A stretch of DNA of 64,000 nucleotides from Calcarisporiella thermophila CBS 279.70. Its lineage: Eukaryota; Calcarisporiellomycota. The stretch's first letter is position 1; each line of letters begins with the position of its first letter. The stretch lies in contig NW_027192207.1 in NCBI RefSeq assembly GCF_041956535.1, forward strand, positions 529,374-593,373, written 5' to 3'. Below are positions 20,177-32,700 of this stretch, in pieces. Both the position numbers and the translations under genes were made by a program. A model generated the notes under the pieces. That model did no database searches and had not been told where the DNA came from. It saw only the letters and a list, made by a program, of their open reading frames with translations.

Positions 20177-22039
20177 ATGTACGAGGAGGATTATCAGAGT
20201 GATCTATTGCGTCAGTACGAAGATGAACTATATAAAAGCGATTCTGAACAATCCAATATCAGGTACTATGCTTCTTTTCTTCCATAGCAGTAGGGTACAC
20301 CTTTCTAATTGAGGGTTGACTTATAGTGAGGTCGACAGTGAGGTGGAAGATAAACTCCTCTCTCGTTTGAACTACTCTTCGAAACCTCTATCCGTCTCCA
20401 TTTCTTCATCAGGTGCCTCAGCCTATGCGACTCCAAAATCAGATTCTCCGGAGCCGCCACATGTACAAAGTTGTAGCCCGAAATCTTGCACCGATATTAA
20501 GAACAATGAAATGCCAGGATTAGCCGCGGAAACAGTGCAACCTGGTGCATCTTCTATGAGTATCGCTATGGATGAAAACATGCAAATACCACACTCCAAT
20601 ACCCTGGTGACGTCCCTCAAAGATAATGCGGTGAATGGGACTCCTTATATCGACCAGAATCAAGCAATAGCAAGCCCTGCATTTCCCCTCCGGACTCAGG
20701 TTATAGATATAGATGAAGAGCCAACCCCCGATAATTCCGAAGCTGAACGTTCCGGGAACGAGTTTGACGATAACGTGGAGTTTGGTAGAAAGCGCCGCTC
20801 TATAAGATATTATGTTACCCCCGAGGATGAGAAATTCCGTAAAGCCAAAGTGTGCTTCACTTGTGGTGGAGAGGGACATGATTCGCTAGAATGTACTTTA
20901 TGCAAGCGATGCGGAGCTTCAGGTCATAACGTGAAGAACTGTCCCTACTCAGCACGTACTTGCTATCGATGCTTGCGTCGGGGTCACGAGTCAGCGGTAA
21001 TTGGCCCAACCATTTTCTGCTCTTATCCGTATACCGGTGGATGCTGAACCTGCTGCTTTCTCTCTTTTATTGTTATAAGGATTGTCCCGAGGATCGTCGT
21101 TCATCCAAGTGTGCTCGCTGTGGTTCCTATCAGCATCATTCTGACGTAAAAAAATTTAGATTTAACTTCTCTTTGTTGCTCTTTATTCTGACTTTTTTTT
21201 TCCCTACTGCTTATCTGCAGGAATGCCATTATATTTGGCGCGATTATACTTTCACCCCTACTGAGACCCCCACAGAACCTGTTGTGCGCTGGTGCTACAA
21301 TTGTGCTCAATCGGGTCATTATGGCGACCATTGTCCAGACTCGTCCAGATTTATGTATCGTAGTGATGTGACCATTGTCACTGCCTTTAGCGAAGAAAAT
21401 CTAATGCGTTCTGGAAGATATACCAAAGAGGTGGATCGCAAAGCTTCGACGCAACGAATTGAAATTCGCCTGAATCATAGATCGGGAAGAAACGATGCAT
21501 CCAATATGGTATATATCTCTTCACCCCTTCTCTATGTGAACATGTACAAGTATATTCTAACGAATAATTTGGATACCTTTTATTAGGAGTATTTGAGGCA
21601 AAATTACGTTCCGGAAAAGAATAGGGGCGCCAAACGCTCGCCTCAATACGAGGATAGAAGTCCTGTTCATAAGCGGAGAAGGCGCTGGGATGGGATTTCC
21701 TCTAGCGGAGAAGAGGACTCTGAGAGTGACCGGATAGAGCGAAGAAGCGCATCGAAGTCAGCTAAGCGTAGAGAGAATAACAGGGAGAGATGGGATAGAA
21801 AAAGGTGGGAGAAGGAGCACGAGCAGGGTGAGAGCAAACATTCCAATGAGAAGCGCAAAAAAAGAAAACGAGAGAGATCGGACGAGAAAAGAAGAGTGGA
21901 AAAGAGATTGGGGAGGGCGCCTCCGAACCCGATCCATTTCCCGCGAGGTTCGAACCGACTAGAGGACCAGATGGGCAGGGCTGAGGAGCGGGGGTCAGCT
22001 GCAAGACCCATGTACAGGGGAGGGTATTCGAGGCGTTAA
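20177..22039 (+). CDS. Zinc-knuckle protein of the Air1/Air2 type (TRAMP-like)
   Basis: Five exons (20177-20262, 20327-20996, 21080-21145, 21221-21508, 21587-22039) encode 520 aa. Five CCHC knuckles follow in series: CFTCGGEGHDSLEC, CKRCGASGHNVKNC, CYRCLRRGHESADC (completed by splicing), CARCGSYQHHSDEC (spliced) and CYNCAQSGHYGDHC. Between knuckles 4 and 5 lies the IWRDY segment typical of Air proteins, which bridges them to the Trf4/5 poly(A) polymerase. Air proteins present RNA to TRAMP for nuclear exosome decay. The C-terminus is an Arg/Glu/Lys-rich tail like that of splicing-associated proteins. The N-terminus is acidic and Ser-rich. Confidence 0.85.
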
Positions 22040-22507
22040 CAGTTGAACGGGGTCCTCGTGTAGTCGGGGGCAGTAGTTTGCCTCCCAGGATGTTATTTTC
22101 TCTTTAATTCAATGCATTCATTGTCTGATCTATTTTCCTTGTACTATTAGACATATTGCTTCTGGTTTGCTTTTCTTGTTTCAATTTTCTTGTTTGTTGA
22201 TGTATTTCCCCACCCCTGACTCCCCTCCACTTTTCTCTTACGGGGGAATTCAAATCCATAATGCGAGTGAGATTTGCCCGTCCCCCAAGGATGGTTTTCA
22301 TCTACTGAGAGAAGCACCCTTCATCGATTTATGAGAAAGAAAGAAAAAGACATAATACGTAAAAACAAACAATACATAATATCCATTCCACTATATATAA
22401 AAAGTCAAGACGAAACGAAAGGAAAGGCTTTTCAAGAAAACCGAAAGGGATTTTAATTATTATCAGTGAAGGATAATGAACAAAGAGAAAAATGCCGTGG
22501 CGCAGAG
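22040..22507. other. Intergenic between convergent AIR-like and NOT2 genes
   Basis: 3' flanks of two convergent genes; AT-rich with short frames only. No gene seen. Confidence 0.6.
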
Positions 22508-24435
22508 TTATTGTAGAGCTGTGGCTGAAAGCGCAGGATGGAGCAACCCTCTTGCCCCCATCCCTGCGCCTCCCGTGCTACTTGCGCTTCCATGCCCCAT
22601 CATTCCCATGCCTGAGCCTCCCTGCATTCCCTGCCCCCCAATGGCCCCTCCCCCGACCAGTCCTGTTGCGCCTAAACTGCCCACTCCTCCCGCAAGTGAT
22701 GGGAACGCCCCTAAGCCACCAACTCCTGCTGTCGACGTCGAGACTCGGCTCTCCAGCGCATCGTACACTAGCACGTATTCCTTCTCGACCTTTTCCCACG
22801 TTGCAGGGTCAAAAAAGATGAAGAGTCCTCGCTCGAATGCCTGGGTTTTGACATAAGGCTCCTGGCCTTGCTTGCGAGTAAGCCACAACCGCAGATCCTT
22901 ATGATATCTCCAGTTGCGATTATACCTATCCATGTGGCGGAGGGATTTGTCAGCCATTATCCTCAAAATGTCGAGAAAACATGATTTGTTCTCTTGTTCG
23001 TTGCAATACTTACAGCTCTTGTGCGGCCGCCTCCTGTAACATATCTCTTGGCATACTATAGAATATGTAAAAAAGCGTTTCGTCTGAAAAAGAGGCCATT
23101 TTTGTATGTGCCGGAGGAGGCGTTTGCACATTGTAACAAGACGGCAGTGAATATAATGGCTCGATCTGTAAGCTGTTGACGTTTTGTTTATCTGCCCACG
23201 GAACTACAAATCCGGAATAAAGTGGCCTAATGCGTTCCAAGAGATCGTGTAAGTGAACGGATTGGAGGTTTGAAAAATAATGAGGGAATATTTACTCCGA
23301 TGAATTTAGTTGTAGGCCGAGGTTGGTAAGATCGCACCCAACCGTCAACGCACTCATGTCAGGATCTGTGATACGTATCAAGGAGAGTAAGCCTTGTGCG
23401 CCAAATTGTTTATCTGCTGATGGTTGGCTTGATGGATCCTGCTGCGACCCTGTCGCAGAACCTGCGGATAATTGGCCTGCCTTGGTTGCGTAGCTCTAAT
23501 GAAAATAAACAGATGCCATTTATAATTCCGCGAAAACCATTGCAAAAAATTAACACGTCCTCACTTTTGTCTCTTGCTGGGTTGGGGCTGAAATGGAACC
23601 TACTCTTGCCTGCTGTCCCTGCTGTTGAGTTTGCTGCTGCCCTGGTGGTGCTTGCTGTTGCTGGGGCTGCTGCTGTGATTGTTGTTGTACTTGCCGATGC
23701 TGTTGTGAAATACCAAATCCCATGATACCGTTTTGCATTGTCCCTTGTCCTATGGCACTCGGCGTTTGCGGCTGGCTCTGTCCCTGTTGTCCCTGTTGCT
23801 GTGAGCCTGGACTTCGAGCCCCTGGGAGTGCAGGGAAATCGTCGATGCTTAACTGCGATGACTGGTGATGTGACGGTCGCCCATCCGACGCGGTACTTGC
23901 ATAGTTCATCCCCGTTGTTGTGCCATTCCCGCCTGCGTTCCCTGCACCACCGGGTGCAGAAGTACTCCCAAGTGCAGGAAATTCTGACATATCTAGAACT
24001 TCACCCTGCGAATTTGTTGTCCCAGGACCAAATGGAGATGATAATGATGGCCGTGATTGTTGTGATGGAAGAGAGGATGTTTGAAAATTCCAAGATGGTG
24101 CGTTGCTCCCTAATTTTCCAAGCTCGCGTTAGGATCGAACCGCATTTAACTATAGAAAAAAAATTAATTCACCTATTCTACCGTTCACCATTCGAGGCAT
24201 CATCGGACTTCCTGCTAGCCCACGCTGTCCATTCAATGTTGAATTCATAGGAGGTAGGCCTGATGTGTTACCGATCTGCGGTGGTAACCGATTTGGTGGT
24301 TGTGCGGGATTCATTGCTATAGATATAGTGGATTAATATTAATTTCCCCAAAAAAGATATCAGGATCACTAGAGAAACGACGAGCGTTATACCTCCGCGA
24401 TTCAACAACCCTCCTGTCGGTCCGTATCGATTCAT
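22508..24435 (-). CDS. NOT2: CCR4-NOT complex subunit Not2 (Cdc36)
   Basis: Six exons (24435-24393, 24316-24189, 24122-23565, 23495-23296, 23226-23014, 22925-22508) encode 519 aa. The N-terminal half is Gln/Pro/Ser-rich, with SEFPALG and DDFPALPG motifs. The C-terminal NOT-box is clear: GLLSLIRITDPDMSALTVGCDLT, LGLQLNSSEPLYSGF, VPWAD, ETLFYIFYSMPRDMLQEAAA, ELYNRNWRYHKDLRLWLTR and FERGLFIFFDPATWEKV. Not2 and Not5 dimerise through this module in CCR4-NOT, which controls deadenylation and transcription. An unusual Gly-rich extension follows the NOT-box. One intron uses donor GTGAAC at 24188, chosen because it alone keeps the frame. Confidence 0.9.
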
Positions 24436-25099
24436 GATTTAGAAATGGATTAGATTGCTATCTCAGATAGGAAAAGAATAAAAATATGTTAATTGTTGGG
24501 TAAATGATAGATCACCATGCGGCAAGCTTGGGAATAGAAGTGATTAAGCAGGAGTAGAGAGGATCAAGGTCAAAAGGAAGATAACAGGACCCAGAGGGCA
24601 TGTTCTCCCATCTCCATTCTCAACTCAACTTTACATCTCACGAATACACGTAAAATCTGCTTAATCTCTCTTTTTTCCACCCCACCAAAAAGATAGAGCA
24701 AAAAGACAATGAAGCAATACGTACGTTCTCCAATTTGTTTATTGTGAAGATGAGTACGCACAAGAGTTATCCTTTAACTGCTGTAAGAGATGAACTAGGA
24801 ACTTATGTCTTTCAATATCGAGTGTTTGTGAGTGACGTCATCAAATTTATAAGAAGAATCGAGCTTTTGGGCTGTAGCACCGAAACCTGATCACAATTAG
24901 CAAAATGACAATTTTTCAGAAATAAAAATCCCCTTCGATCCACCTTTGTTATTCGAGGTTGGCTATTATCTGTCTAATTTGCTCGTTCCAATCACAAAAA
25001 CTAGTTATTATTGAAGGGATATGCCTTAGGCATAGTTGACACACTAAGTATAAGTTAAATAAGGTCGCACATGTTTATTGGTATGAAATGATAAAAAGA
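24436..25099. other. Intergenic, NOT2 5' side
   Basis: No gene seen. A TGACGTCA palindrome lies at 24833-24840, about 400 bp upstream of NOT2. The rest is AT-rich. Confidence 0.55.
24833..24840. promoter_or_regulatory. CRE-type palindrome TGACGTCA
   Basis: Perfect 8-bp CRE in the long intergenic region upstream of NOT2 and downstream of GCFC2. A site of this length can occur by chance; the presence of similar sites in two other promoters of the window raises interest. Confidence 0.3.
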
Positions 25100-27708
25100 T
25101 TATCTCGGCTCTGAATTTATCACATCTTGCAAATTTAATGCTGCCATATTTTCGGGCGACAAAAACCGTCGCCAATTCTCGATATTGGCGTGCAATCTTC
25201 GCACTCTTAAGAAATAATTCGCACGAGCTCTAACCCCCTCGTCGACCACGTAATCCATCCATACTCTCCCGATATCCACTTTCAGCTTTTCCACTTCAAC
25301 ACGTAAGCATTCCACGATCCGAGTCTCAAGATTTCTATAATGCTTCCCCTCCCGCTCTGTGTAGTCCAGTACTTGGTTCACGACTCTGGTCAATGTTTTT
25401 GTTTGCAAAGTTGAATAGATATCGTACATGGGGATCATATCCGCTAGCTTAGGAATAACAACTTTCTCAACCGTTCGGTTTAGAATCGTCAAATCTCCGC
25501 TTTCATCACCCTCTTCTTCATGCGTCTCCGTCATGCTTTCGGAGCCAAATGTCGTGAGAGCTCTATGCCACGCCATTTCCTCGAAATCTAAATACTCCTC
25601 GAAGGGAACCCAGGAAAGCATCTCGCATCTGACATAAAACGCAAACACATCTGGCAAGCTTAAACCTCCAAAAGCCTTGCGGTAATCCTCCATATATAGA
25701 AGGCGCCATTTTTCAAAGCGCGATTTTATAGTGAAAATATCGCGGAACTCATCGGCAACATCGTCAAATAGGCGATCCCGTTGGTTTGGCAGGACATCTA
25801 AAGTTAATGATTAAACAATCGGAACCACTTTTTTGAGCTATTAAATTAAGACGTACTTCTTTTCCTCAAGTATTCTGCATTCATCCAATCATCCACCTCT
25901 TCATCCGATAAACCAATTGCCTCTTTCTCACTTTCTAACCCATTATCTCCGTTCGTCTCGTCCTCGGTCTCTTGTATGTCTAAAAGAAAATTATCACACA
26001 ATATCAAACGGTGGCAATAAAAATGTCTGTATACCTTCAATAAACAACTTCAGCTCTTTTAGTTGATTTCTCCGTCTTCTTCGTCGTACCTTCTCGATTC
26101 TCTGCCGCATAATCTCGTAAAATTCGTTCTCAATCTTTTCTAATTCGACAAACTGAGAAAGAGAACAATTATTTTAGATCATTATCAAGAGAAGTTGTAA
26201 ACATGCAATTTTGTTTTACCTTTATATCTAGAAAATCGGCTAAATTATCTACATAGGTTCTTAGCTCTTGGAAGAAAGTGTATCGACTCGAAGCAGCTGT
26301 GAGTTCAGCCTGAATGTCTGCAGCCTGCTTATCGACATTGGCCAATTCCTGCTGGTAATGAGCCAATTGGCTAATATGGGCTTCATGATCCGACTGTAAT
26401 GCGTCGTGGGTGCCGGTGAGATTTTTAATTACGTCAGAGATATTTGGGATAGGTGTTGCAGTTGGAACTAATAAATGCGGTTAGATGAACAAATAAAAGA
26501 AACACATGGTGTTAATGGGGATAGGTACTCATAGCAGCGACTCGTTGTCGACTTGCGAGGCTTAAACGACGTGTTTCGTTTTCGTTATCGGGTTTGAATT
26601 TAACGCGACCTTTTCTAATTTGCTCGAGCTCCCAATTTCGTAGCTCGTCCAAATCGTCGTCATCCTCACTAGCCAAACGTCCATGTTGATTAGTAGGTTA
26701 AAGCGATATAGCTAAACTCAAATTTGGCATATTTACTATGTATTTTCAATTGCTTCTTGTAATTCTAGCCTTCTCTGTCTCTCCTTTTCCAGCCTCTCCT
26801 TTTTAGAAAATATTAGCTTTTCTCCCACCATCCCCTCGTCCTCCTCGTTACCATCCCCAAATTCATCTTCCTCTCGCACAAGTCTCGACTCGTTTTCTTC
26901 ATAGCCTTCAACTTCTTCCGATAGTGAAATGAAATCTTCGCCGTTCTCTGCTCGCTGGCGGAGTAGCTCACGACGTTTTTTAGCGGCATAAATAGTAGCA
27001 GCATCTGGTATTTCCGTGGAAGCTGTCGAAAGATAGAACTATAAGTTGGAGTGAAAAAGTGGGTATGTAATATTAAAATGACTGACCTGCTTTCAAAGAG
27101 GGAAACTTTTCTTCGACAAGGCTATGGGTTGACCGAGGAGCGCTTGGGGTATTGCGTTTTAATTCTGAAAGCATCTCAGTTGTGTAGATTTTTTCGCTGA
27201 TCGAAGCTTGTTCCAGCGTATCCGGCAGCTTGTCACTACGGAATTATGAATTTATCTATTAAAATTGTTCTAAATGATAAAAAAATTCAAAAAAATATAC
27301 TCTGCAATTTTTATGGATCGTGTCTCAGCAAGACGCTGGCTGGCCATACTTTTTTTTACTTTAAACGTTTCGCCACTCTCATCTCCTTGCTACAAAAAAT
27401 AATACATCATATTATTATCTACTTGTCAAAATCTGGCAAAGAAAAGAGCTCTCACCTCGTCGTCGAAACTTAATGCAACAGATTTTGGCTTCTTTTGTTT
27501 CTTTTCAAGTTTGCTAGATGTTAACGTGGGTAGCGCGACTTCTCCAGGCGTTTCCTTGACAAGATCTTTGATCCGAAACAAAAAAATTATGAATTATTGA
27601 TGATCGTAGGGAAATGTGCTTTAACATACCCGATCCAATAGGAAGGACATCCTCGGAATCGTCCTTTTTACGTATATTACGGATTTTGGTTGATTTTCTG
27701 AATGACAT
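25100..27708 (-). CDS. GCF C-terminal-domain protein (PAXBP1/GCFC2-like splicing factor)
   Basis: Ten exons (27708-27630, 27565-27456, 27389-27301, 27235-27087, 27022-26737, 26668-26529, 26467-26220, 26152-26035, 25979-25857, 25797-25100) encode 679 aa. The N-terminus (MSFRKSTKIRNIRKKDDSED) is short and basic. Conserved GCFC blocks follow: IYTTEMLSELKRNTP, WELEQIRKGRVKF, a coiled coil with FFQELRTYVDNLADFLDIK, DVADEFRDIFTIKSRFEKWR and the GCF domain YRKAFGGLSLPDVFAFYVRC...LSWVPFEEY. The family acts with Ntr1/TFIP11-type proteins in spliceosome disassembly. The protein ends earlier than the ~900-residue animal homologues. All intron junctions are GT-AG and frame-consistent. The start is 226 bp from the divergent CBF5 start. 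Confidence 0.85.
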
Positions 27709-27933
27709 TAACGTTGAGATCTACTATAATATATTGCTATTCACTTAAATGCTGCGTCATGTTATTATTGACTTGGTGGCAAACCCCTTTTCACCACAGG
27801 GAATGCATATACAACTAGCAGTCACAACGTAAACAAGCCATATACATTTATTAATACCTCGCTTTCTATTTATTTGATATAACCCAACGTAGCATTTTCT
27901 CCCTTCTTGTGTTCTATAAACTTTTTTAAAGCA

Positions 27934-29500
27934 ATGAGCTCCAAGAAGGCAGTTATTGCTGACAGCAAAGTCGCGCAAGAGCAGCAGCAGAATGATTTTG
28001 TAATCAAATCTGAAAGGTAAATTTACAGATATAAATTCAATCCAAGTTTCAACTTACCTAAATCTTTTGTAATTTTATAGCACTAAACCCACCCTTGATA
28101 CCAGCAAGTGGCCTCTTCTTCTTAAAAACTATGATCGCCTTAATGTTCGCACTGGTCATTATACCCCTATTCCCGCTGGATGCTCTCCTCTCAAACGTCC
28201 ACTTAATGAATATATCCGTACTGGTGTGATAAATTTGGATAAGCCAGCCAATCCCTCATCACATGAAGTAGTTGCCTGGGTGAAGCGCATTCTTCGTGTA
28301 GAAAAAACTGGACATAGCGGCACCCTTGATCCTAAGGTGACAGGATGCTTAATTGTTTGCATTGACCGCGCAACAAGATTAGTGAAAAGCCAACAAAGCG
28401 CTGGGAAGGAGTATGTGTGCGTGGTGCGATTACACGACGCCGTTGAATCAGAAAAAAAGCTTTCATCTGCACTCGAAACTTTGACAGGTGCCCTTTTCCA
28501 GCGACCGCCTTTGATCTCAGCAGTAAAACGACAACTCCGTGTTCGCACCATCCACGAAAGTAAACTCATAGAATTTGATAATGAACGACATCTAGGAGTT
28601 TTCTGGGTAAGCTGTGAGGCCGGCACCTATATCCGCACACTGTGTGTACACCTCGGTTTATTACTGGGAGTTGGAGGCCACATGCAAGAACTGAGACGTG
28701 TGCGAAGTGGAGCTTTGTCGGAGAATGATGACATGGTGACCATGCATGATGTTTTGGATGCCCAATGGGTGTACGATAATACGAAGGATGAATCCTATCT
28801 CCGTCGCGTGATTCGACCACTCGAATCGCTTCTCACTGGATATAAGCGCATTGTAGTCAAGGACAGCGCTGTAAATGCACTCTGCTATGGCGCAAAAATG
28901 ATGATTCCTGGTCTATTACGATATGACTCAGGTATTGAGATCGGCGAGGAGGTTGTATTGATGACGACCAAGGGAGAAGCAATTTGCATTGCCATTGCCC
29001 AGATGTCCACTGCTGAGCTTGCCACTTGTGAACATGGTGTCGTTGCAAAAATCAAGCGGTGTATTATGGAAAGGGATACCTATCCTCGGAAGTGGGGACT
29101 TGGGCCCAAAGCGATGGAAAAGAAGAAGCTGATCAGCGAAGGCAAGCTTGATAAATATGGAAGAAAGACCGACGCCACTCCGAAGGAATGGAAGAACAAC
29201 TACGTAGAATATGGAAATGAGACACGGACCAAAGACCAAGCCGAGATGGAAATAGATGTGAAATCGCCCGTAAAGCAGCCGCTTATCGAAGAAGTGCAGG
29301 AAAAGACAAAGAAGCGGAAAGCATCCGAGGTGAGCTCTGAAGAAGAAGAGGAACCGAAAGAGTCAAAGAAGGAAAAGAAGGAGAAGAAGGAAGATACCGA
29401 TACTCCTAAGAAGTCGAAGAAGGCGAAATTCGAGGAGAAAGGAAGCGAGAAGAAGAAGAAGAAGAAGAAGAAGAAGGAGAAGCAGGCTGATGAAGAATAA
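27934..29500 (+). CDS. CBF5: H/ACA ribonucleoprotein pseudouridine synthase Cbf5 (dyskerin)
   Basis: Two exons (27934-28016, 28081-29500) encode 500 aa. The DKCLD region ([20 protein letters not shown]) precedes the TruB fold with catalytic Asp at about residue 111 in [41 protein letters not shown] and [20 protein letters not shown] follow. The PUA domain covers about residues 280-355 ([20 protein letters not shown]). The tail is a Lys/Glu-rich nucleolar-type extension with nine consecutive Lys near the end. Cbf5 pseudouridylates rRNA and snRNA guided by H/ACA snoRNAs, in the nucleolus, with Nop10, Gar1 and Nhp2. Confidence 0.97.
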
Positions 29501-29752
29501 AGCGACTAATTATTTATCTCCTACTCTTTTGTAGCATTTTTCCTACTCTTTTATAATTCTTATTACTCCTTGTCAAATGTGCTTATAGAAAACAGAGTTT
29601 TTTTCGAATTTTATTTGATTTTATCAAGCTCTCGACAGAATGAGAAATCAGACCATATTTCAGACGTAATTAAGATGTAGTGACAAAATATTCAAAAATG
29701 GAAATTAAATGGAATACACCAGTTCTCTTGATGACATTTATATTATTTTCTG

Positions 29753-31087
29753 TCAGCTACTAGCCTCCTTCGATAACGGCGATGGTTGATGTATTCCAGC
29801 CGCTACTCTCGAGCTCGGCAGAGGCCAATGGTACGCCCCTACTACATTAGCCGTTGTAGGAGTATTTAACAAGTTAAATGGCGAAGGTAGCTCGTTATTT
29901 TGATAGAATTCAGAGTAAAATCCGGAAGGGGAAGAAATATCTTGTGCAAACTGTGAGTATGAAGAGCTTTCCATCCCGGTGGTGGAAGGTGCAACTGTTG
30001 TTCTTGGAGTTGCCATAGATGACGTCGTTGCCGAGGTGGATGTGGAGGTAGAATTAGTGGATGCAGAAGCTGAGGGTCTAGGGATTAAAATAGGCGTTTC
30101 TGTAAGATTGATATGAACATCCTCGTTTGATATCTTCACTGCTTCGTCTAACACTGGGTTACTATCATTTGGAATAGTAAGACGCAGCCTAGGTCGTTTA
30201 AATGGGGGTTGTGGTGCGGTGAATTGATAGGTGCTATTTGAATGATCGTTTAATGGGTGAGGGAAAATAGTCGCTTCGCCAGTAGTAGCAGGCGCAGAAA
30301 AGGATGGGGAGTAATTTCTGCTCGATTGAATATTATAGTCACTTGGTGTGTTCTGCGTATAATGGTGGGGCTTGAGTGCGGATTGTGTGGGCAATGTGGG
30401 TAGTGCGACTGGCGGTTGAGGCGACGGGGTTAACTACATATACATTAGAAGTGTCCAAAAACTGGCAACCACAGATATAAGGAAAAAGGATATCTATTTT
30501 ACGTTTTTCGAGACATTATTGGATGCGTAAATAGAGCCCTCCTCGTCATCCAACTCATCATCCTTTTCTCCGTCTTTATCAACCCCTATATCCTCAAACT
30601 ATATAATGCATTAACAAAATGAAATTATTCGATCAAGATAAATTTAAATAGGCTACATCAGCATTTGTACGACTTTCAACAGCACCCTTATACTATTTAA
30701 AGGAGACGGCTCATTTTGTTAGTATATGCATGCCAAACAGTTCGTCCACGAAACTAACCTCGGTGTATCGGTAGAGCACCTTGTCGACATTCGTACTTGC
30801 ATATTGCACCACTTTGTCATTTGGTCCAAAAATAATTAGACCGATCTCACAATCACAAAGCACACTATAGCATATATCTCAGTATTGATGGACGAGCTTC
30901 AAGTTAAAAGAAATAATACCTGAGCTCGTACGCTTTCTTCAGAAGGCCTATCTTGCGCTTTAAGAAGGTGACCTATTGAATAAAAGCAGTTGAAGTACTC
31001 GAGAATATAAGGCCCGGAGAATAGTGCACTTGCTTGTCGGTTTCGCTCGTCCTTCAGCTTTTCAATACGTATCTTGCGACGTCCCAT
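29753..31087 (-). CDS. MADS-box transcription factor, MEF2/Rlm1 type
   Basis: Six exons (31087-31034, 30972-30920, 30864-30759, 30692-30657, 30598-30503, 30433-29753) encode 341 aa. The MADS domain begins at residue 1: [18 protein letters not shown], then [18 protein letters not shown] and [11 protein letters not shown]. The following [13 protein letters not shown] segment marks the MEF2-type extension rather than the SRF/Mcm1 type. The C-terminus is Ser/Thr/Pro-rich and suits an activation domain. In yeasts Rlm1 is the main target of the cell-wall-integrity MAP kinase. The first intron has a GC donor (CAA|GCAAGT at 31033); no GT alternative keeps the invariant MADS sequence. Confidence 0.9.
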
Positions 31088-31414
31088 AACGACTAATGCG
31101 GCTCCGAATGTCAAAAATGTCAAATAGAAGAGAGGAGTATAGGCCGGATAGCAGGCGGGATGTTCAGAAGAGACGATTAACGGGGAATTTCAGAGGATAT
31201 TAAGGAGGAGGAAGAATCTTGAGCGGAAGAAATGCAACCAAGCAACGCCCGAAGGTGGAGAGTAGAAGTGGTGAATAAGCACGAAGCAAAAATAAAGCCT
31301 GGCGGCAAACCCCTCCAGTCAAACCACCAAGTGCAATGAGGCTTTGTTGCTGGTCTCAAATTTCCATAGCCTTCAGATTCCAAAATCAGTAACTAGCTTA
31401 AAACAGATTCCAGA

Positions 31415-32539
31415 ATGGACGACGAAACTAATCTCGTGCTCCAACGAGAAGAGCAAGATGTGCTTGCCGCCATTTTTGACGCCAATTTTACTCCACACAA
31501 CTCGACCATCTACTTTGTCCTATCGCTCTCGTCTGCTGACAATGAAGGCGCTAATTCGGCAACGACTCCGCGCGAATTGCATCTTGCCTTTCACCTGCCA
31601 TCAACCTACCCTACGCACGATCCTCCAATAATGGAGATCGAAAATGTGTACTGCGGACCCTTGCGAGTAACAGATGCCATTCGCGAAGAAGTTGCAGTCA
31701 ATCTACCACCATTTGTTGCCGGAGAAGTGATTCTATATGAATGGATAATGTGGTTGAAGGATCATTTTGAGCAAAAACTTTCTGAATTCGATTCTTTGCA
31801 GCCACCTACTGTACCTGATGACCAAGGCAGAGCTATCGATCTTGATGGAGATATAGAAGAAGAAAAAGCTCTCGCCGTAGGTGGTGAAAGAGGCATATCT
31901 GATAGTTTTAACTCGGACCGGGTGAAATGTGATATAGATATCATACATGGCGAAGCTATTATAGATAGAAAAAGCGTGTTCGTCGCACATTTAGCGGAGG
32001 TTAAGAGTTTAGAAGAAGTTGAGGCAGTCAAAGAGACATTATTAAGGGATAAACGAATAGCTCGAGCTACACATAATATTTCAGCATTTAGAATAATACA
32101 GTCGAACAATGGAGTTTTACAAGGTTGAAATAGAAAGCATTGTTCGACAAGATATTCCGTTTGGACAAGTATTTTAACATTTAGAATCATTTATAGATCA
32201 GGATGATGATGGCGAGACAGCTGCAGGTACAATTTGATTTAACTCCTTTTTCTATGTACCATTGCATTAACAGCTATGATAAAGGCGGCAGGCTCCTTCA
32301 CCTACTTCAGATTCTCGATGCAAAAAACGTACTTGTTGTGGTGAGTCGGTGGTATGGAGGTAATAAATAATACTGTAATATTCAGAAATGAGACAAACAA
32401 TGATGACTTTCTCTTCACAGGAATTCCACTTGGTCCAAATCGTTTCAAGCACATTTCCAATGCCGCGCGCCAAATCCTCGATGAATGTGGATACATTAAT
32501 CAAGACAAAGGGAAAAAGAAAAAAGTAGGGAAAAAATAG
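31415..32539 (+). CDS. YIH1: RWD + IMPACT-domain protein (Yih1/IMPACT-like regulator of Gcn2)
   Basis: Four exons (31415-32123, 32198-32227, 32285-32359, 32421-32539) encode 310 aa. An RWD domain occupies the N-terminal ~115 residues (LQREEQDVLAAIFDANF, LHLAFHLPSTYPTHDPP). The ancient IMPACT/UPF0029 domain follows, with DRKSVFVAHLAEVKSLEEVE, DDDGETAAGGRLLHLLQILD, NVLVVVSRWYGG and the LGPNRFKHI motif. The last residues are Lys-rich. Yih1 competes with Gcn2 for Gcn1 and dampens the amino-acid starvation response. The first donor (GTTGAA) is weak, but this junction is the one that restores the DDGETAAGG motif. Confidence 0.88.
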
Positions 32540-32700
32540 AAAATTGCATTTTCATAGAGAAGATTATTTAAAAAAAAATCAACAAATTTACCAAAAAATA
32601 TCCAAGGATAGAACGATTGTAGATAACATTGGAGAGTGAGTGAAATAAAATTTCAATACTATAATTAGACAAGTTGGTCTTGAAGTAGCTGCTCGATCTC

